Positions 61,875 through 64,000 of a DNA stretch of 64,000 nt are shown one piece after another. Source of the DNA: Burkholderia anthina (GTDB taxonomy: Bacteria > Pseudomonadota > Gammaproteobacteria > Burkholderiales > Burkholderiaceae). Position numbers and translations under genes: made by a program. The notes under the pieces were generated by a model, which was not told the DNA's origin, made no database searches, and worked only from the letters and a program-made list of their open reading frames with translations. The stretch's first letter is position 1; each line of letters begins with the position of its first letter. The DNA lies in contig NZ_LNJP01000004.1 of assembly GCF_001547525.1 (NCBI RefSeq), forward strand, positions 434,001 to 498,000. Reading direction: 5' to 3'.

Positions 61875-62936
61875 TTACCGCGACGCTTGCGGTGCGCGGT
61901 CGAACTTCGTCAGCGCTTCCCACAGGCCGTTCAGGTAGACCGCGCCGAGCGCGCGGTCGTAGAGGCCGTAGCCGGGCTTGCCCGTTTCGCCCCAGATCAT
62001 GCGGCCATGGTCGGGACGCACGTAGCCGGTGAAGCCGGTGTCGTGGTACGCCTTCACGATCGCGGCGATGTCGAGCGAGCCGCAGCTCGACAGATGCGCG
62101 GTTTCCTCGAAATCGCCGTTCGCATCGACCTTCACGTTGCGGATGTGCGCGAAATGGATGCGGCCCATCGCGCCGAACTCGCGCACGAGCGCTTCGACGT
62201 CGTTCTCGGGGCCCGCGCCGAGCGAGCCCGAGCACAGCGTCAACCCGTTCGCGGGAGAGTCGACGAGGCGCACGATCCGTGCGAGATCGTCGCGGTTTTT
62301 CACGATGCGCGGTAGCCCGAAGATCGGTCGCGGCGGATCGTCGGGGTGGATCGCCATCTTCACGCCGGCTTCCTCGGCGACCGGAATGATCGCCTTCAGG
62401 AAGTATTCGAGGTTGGCCCACAGCGCGTGCTCGTCGACGTCGCGGTAGTCGGCGAGCAGCGCCTGCAACTGTTCGGGCCGGTAGCTCGAATCCCAGCCGG
62501 GCAGCGCGATGCCGTCGTTCGGATCGATCCGGTCGACCGCGTCGGTGCTGAATGCGAGGCAGGTCGAACCGTCGTCGAGCGTCTTCGACAGCTCGGTGCG
62601 CGTCCAGTCGAACACGGGCATGAAGTTGTAGCAGACGACGCGGATGCCGGCCGCGCCGAGATGGCGGATCGTCTGCCGGTAGTGGTCGATCAGGCGGTCG
62701 CGGCCCGGCTTGCCGAGCTTGATGTCCTCGTGCACGGGCACCGACTCGACGACGTCGAACTGCAGGCCGGCGCGTTCGATCGTCGCCTTCAGCGCTTCGA
62801 TCTTGTGCGCGGGCCAGACCTCGCCCACCGGTTCGTCGTAGATCGCGGACACGATATGCGTGACGCCGGGGATCTGGCGGATGTATTGCAGCGAGACCGG
62901 ATCGGACTCGCCGTACCAACGGAAAGACATCTTCAC
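61875..62936 (-). CDS. uxuA: Mannonate dehydratase
   Basis: 353 residues, TIM-barrel metalloenzyme that dehydrates D-mannonate to 2-keto-3-deoxygluconate in hexuronate degradation. MSFRWYGESDPVSLQYIRQIPGVTHIVSAIYD, VVESVPVHEDIKLG, VKMAIHPDDPPRPIFGLPRIVKN, GLTLCSGSLGAGPENDV and YVRPDHGRMIWGE are the UxuA hallmarks, including the His/Cys metal-site segments. I chose the GTG at 62936 because AGGAG sits 8 bases before it; the ATG two codons later is the alternative. Three GntR-type operators lie upstream between it and the divergent regulator. uxuB and uxaC are not in the window. Confidence 0.93.
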   Translation of the reverse strand: MKMSFRWYGESDPVSLQYIRQIPGVTHIVSAIYDEPVGEVWPAHKIEALKATIERAGLQFDVVESVPVHEDIKLGKPGRDRLIDHYRQTIRHLGAAGIRVVCYNFMPVFDWTRTELSKTLDDGSTCLAFSTDAVDRIDPNDGIALPGWDSSYRPEQLQALLADYRDVDEHALWANLEYFLKAIIPVAEEAGVKMAIHPDDPPRPIFGLPRIVKNRDDLARIVRLVDSPANGLTLCSGSLGAGPENDVEALVREFGAMGRIHFAHIRNVKVDANGDFEETAHLSSCGSLDIAAIVKAYHDTGFTGYVRPDHGRMIWGETGKPGYGLYDRALGAVYLNGLWEALTKFDRAPQASR

Positions 62937-63020
62937 TGGAGCGGCTCCTGGCTGGCGGTTCATGCGTCGGACGGCTGGGGCGGCAGCGTGCCGGCCCGTC
63001 GTCGGTATGCGGATTATGAT

Positions 63021-63054
63021 TGGTATGCCAGTTGTACGGGATAGTGGTTTACCA
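63021..63054. promoter_or_regulatory. Two UxuR/ExuR-type operators upstream of uxuA
   Basis: TGGTATGCCA (63021-63030) and TGGTTTACCA (63045-63054), centre to centre 24 bases, each match the TGGTnnnCCA core known for UxuR/ExuR (AAATTGGTATACCAATTT in E. coli). They lie 85-118 bases before the uxuA start. Confidence 0.65.
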
Positions 63055-63138
63055 GTTGTTCGGGCGAACGCTGGCCCGTGTGACGTTTCCGGAAGCGCCA
63101 GACAAGGCCGGCCGACGGTCGAACCGGGGGTGTCGTAC

Positions 63139-63156
63139 AAATTGGTGTACCATTTT
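63139..63156. promoter_or_regulatory. UxuR/ExuR-type operator upstream of the GntR gene
   Basis: AAATTGGTGTACCATTTT (63139-63156) differs from the E. coli UxuR/ExuR consensus at only two positions. It lies 50-67 bases before the gntR ATG, suited to autorepression. Confidence 0.72.
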
Positions 63157-63205
63157 GACGATCCGGCGCCGCAGCGGCGCCGGCCAGCCTGTTGCGAGCC
63201 TTCCG

Positions 63206-63928
63206 ATGACCGATCTTTCCAGCCTGCCCGCCAGCCGCGACACCGATGCCGCGGACCGCTCCTATATCGGCCTCGCGCGACAGATTCACGCGATGGTGGC
63301 CGCCGGCGCGTTCGAAGCCGGCGCGCGGCTGCCGTCGGAGCGCAGCCTGGCCGACCAGTTCGGCGTGAGCCGCACGCAGGTGCGCGAGGCGATCATCGCG
63401 CTCGAGGTGCAGGGAATCGTCGAGGTGCGGATCGGCTCGGGCATCTATGTGTCGGCGGCCGATGCCGCGCGGCCTGTGACGTTCGAAGTACCGCGCGGCC
63501 CGGGGCCGATCGAGACGCTGCGCGCGCGCGGGCTGATCGAGGCGGAAGTCGCGGCGCTCGCGGCGACCGAACGCAAGGATGCCGATCTCGACCGCCTGTT
63601 TTTCTCGCTGACGACGATGCGCGAGCAGATGAACGACAAGGCCGCCTATGACGCGGCCGATCGCCAGTTCCATCTGCGAATCGCGGAATCGACCGGCAAT
63701 ACGGTGCTGCTGCACATGGTCACGGCGATGTGGGATTGTGCGCGCAGCGATCCGCTGTGGGACAAGATCGAGGAGCACTTTCACTCGACCGCGCTGCGCG
63801 AGGCGTCGCAGGACGATCACCAGCGCATCTTCGCGACGATCATGGCGCGCGACGCGGACGGTGCGCGCGACGCGATGCGCGCGCACCTGTCGCGCGTGAT
63901 CGCGGAATTCACGCAGGCCTGGCGCTGA
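63206..63928 (+). CDS. GntR (FadR subfamily) regulator, UxuR/ExuR-like
   Basis: 240 residues. The winged helix (about 20-85: YIGLARQIHAMVAAGAFEAGARLPSERSLADQFGVSRTQVREAIIALEVQGIVEVRIGSGIYV) is followed by an all-helical FCD effector domain (about 105-230) with metal-site residues in DRQFHLRIAESTGN and DDHQRIFATIMARD. It is divergent from uxuA, and three UxuR-like sites lie between them, so it should repress the uxuA-transporter operon and itself until a hexuronate intermediate binds. The ATG at 63206 is the natural start; the open frame before it covers the operator. Confidence 0.9.
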   Translation: MTDLSSLPASRDTDAADRSYIGLARQIHAMVAAGAFEAGARLPSERSLADQFGVSRTQVREAIIALEVQGIVEVRIGSGIYVSAADAARPVTFEVPRGPGPIETLRARGLIEAEVAALAATERKDADLDRLFFSLTTMREQMNDKAAYDAADRQFHLRIAESTGNTVLLHMVTAMWDCARSDPLWDKIEEHFHSTALREASQDDHQRIFATIMARDADGARDAMRAHLSRVIAEFTQAWR

Positions 63929-64000
63929 CGTTCGTCTTCGCGACCCGACACGGGCCTGTGTAATCGCGTCGCATTTGCCGTCCGCGGCCCGCGAACGCGC

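Noticed and set aside
58828..62919. 1363-codon open frame on the minus strand
   Set aside because: It is another frame of the MocR, MFS and uxuA genes, all of which have clear motifs in their own frames. Its composition is Arg-rich low complexity.

Overview
The window is high-GC proteobacterial DNA with the gene families, codon use and gene pairings of a Burkholderia, most likely the Burkholderia cepacia complex. It shows dense chromosomal metabolism with many LysR, GntR/MocR, MarR and AraC regulators. There is no phage, no insertion sequence, no CRISPR array and no rRNA or tRNA that I can see. From memory, B. cenocepacia J2315 carries a second paaK and nitrate-assimilation genes on chromosome 2, which would fit this window; I could not check that.

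Layout. 0-6.4 kb: DoxX membrane protein, outer-membrane porin, a truncated isochorismatase remnant, an MHS-type transporter with an M20 amidohydrolase and its divergent LysR regulator, and the nucleoside phosphorylase ppnP. 6.4-12.1 kb: small secreted protein, a MarR-CLC channel operon and an HPP/CBS membrane protein that share a matching operator, then LysR. 12.1-17 kb: a frameshifted MFS transporter, a 2-hydroxyacid dehydrogenase with divergent LysR, and a ChaA-type antiporter. 17-21 kb: phenylacetate catabolism genes paaH, paaK and an enoyl-CoA hydratase behind a perfect 14-bp palindrome. 21-34.8 kb: MarC, aldo/keto reductase, two CPBP membrane proteases, a butanediol-type dehydrogenase with a sigma-54 promoter, acetyltransferases, a MocR regulator, a lipoprotein and an HtrA protease. 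34.8-39.4 kb: a Bcr/CflA efflux pump behind a leader peptide and terminator, DUF4303, an FAH-family hydrolase, AraC, and a uracil-DNA glycosylase family protein.

39.5-51.3 kb is a complete assimilatory nitrate system. nasT, nasS and cobA lie on the minus strand, and nasA, nirB, nirD and nasC on the plus strand. The leader in front of nasA has a near-perfect sigma-54 promoter, two hairpins with identical AACGGC hexaloops, and a strong terminator whose 5' arm overlaps the second hairpin. This is the architecture expected for antitermination by the ANTAR protein NasT, with NasS as nitrate/nitrite sensor. CobA would supply siroheme precursor for NirB.

51.3-64 kb: an SDR/GlcG pair with divergent LysR, a small secreted protein, a lysyl-phosphatidylglycerol operon (mprF plus an AcvB/VirJ-type hydrolase overlapping by 4 bp), a Cys-rich small protein, a MocR regulator, and a hexuronate module (uxuA, MFS transporter, divergent GntR) with three TGGTnnnCCA-type operators.

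The observations most worth following are the leader-peptide/terminator unit in front of the Bcr/CflA pump, the ANTAR leader, the paired MarR operators, the sigma-54 promoter with repeats in front of the dehydrogenase, and a MerR-type 19-bp-spacer promoter in front of the DUF3331 gene.
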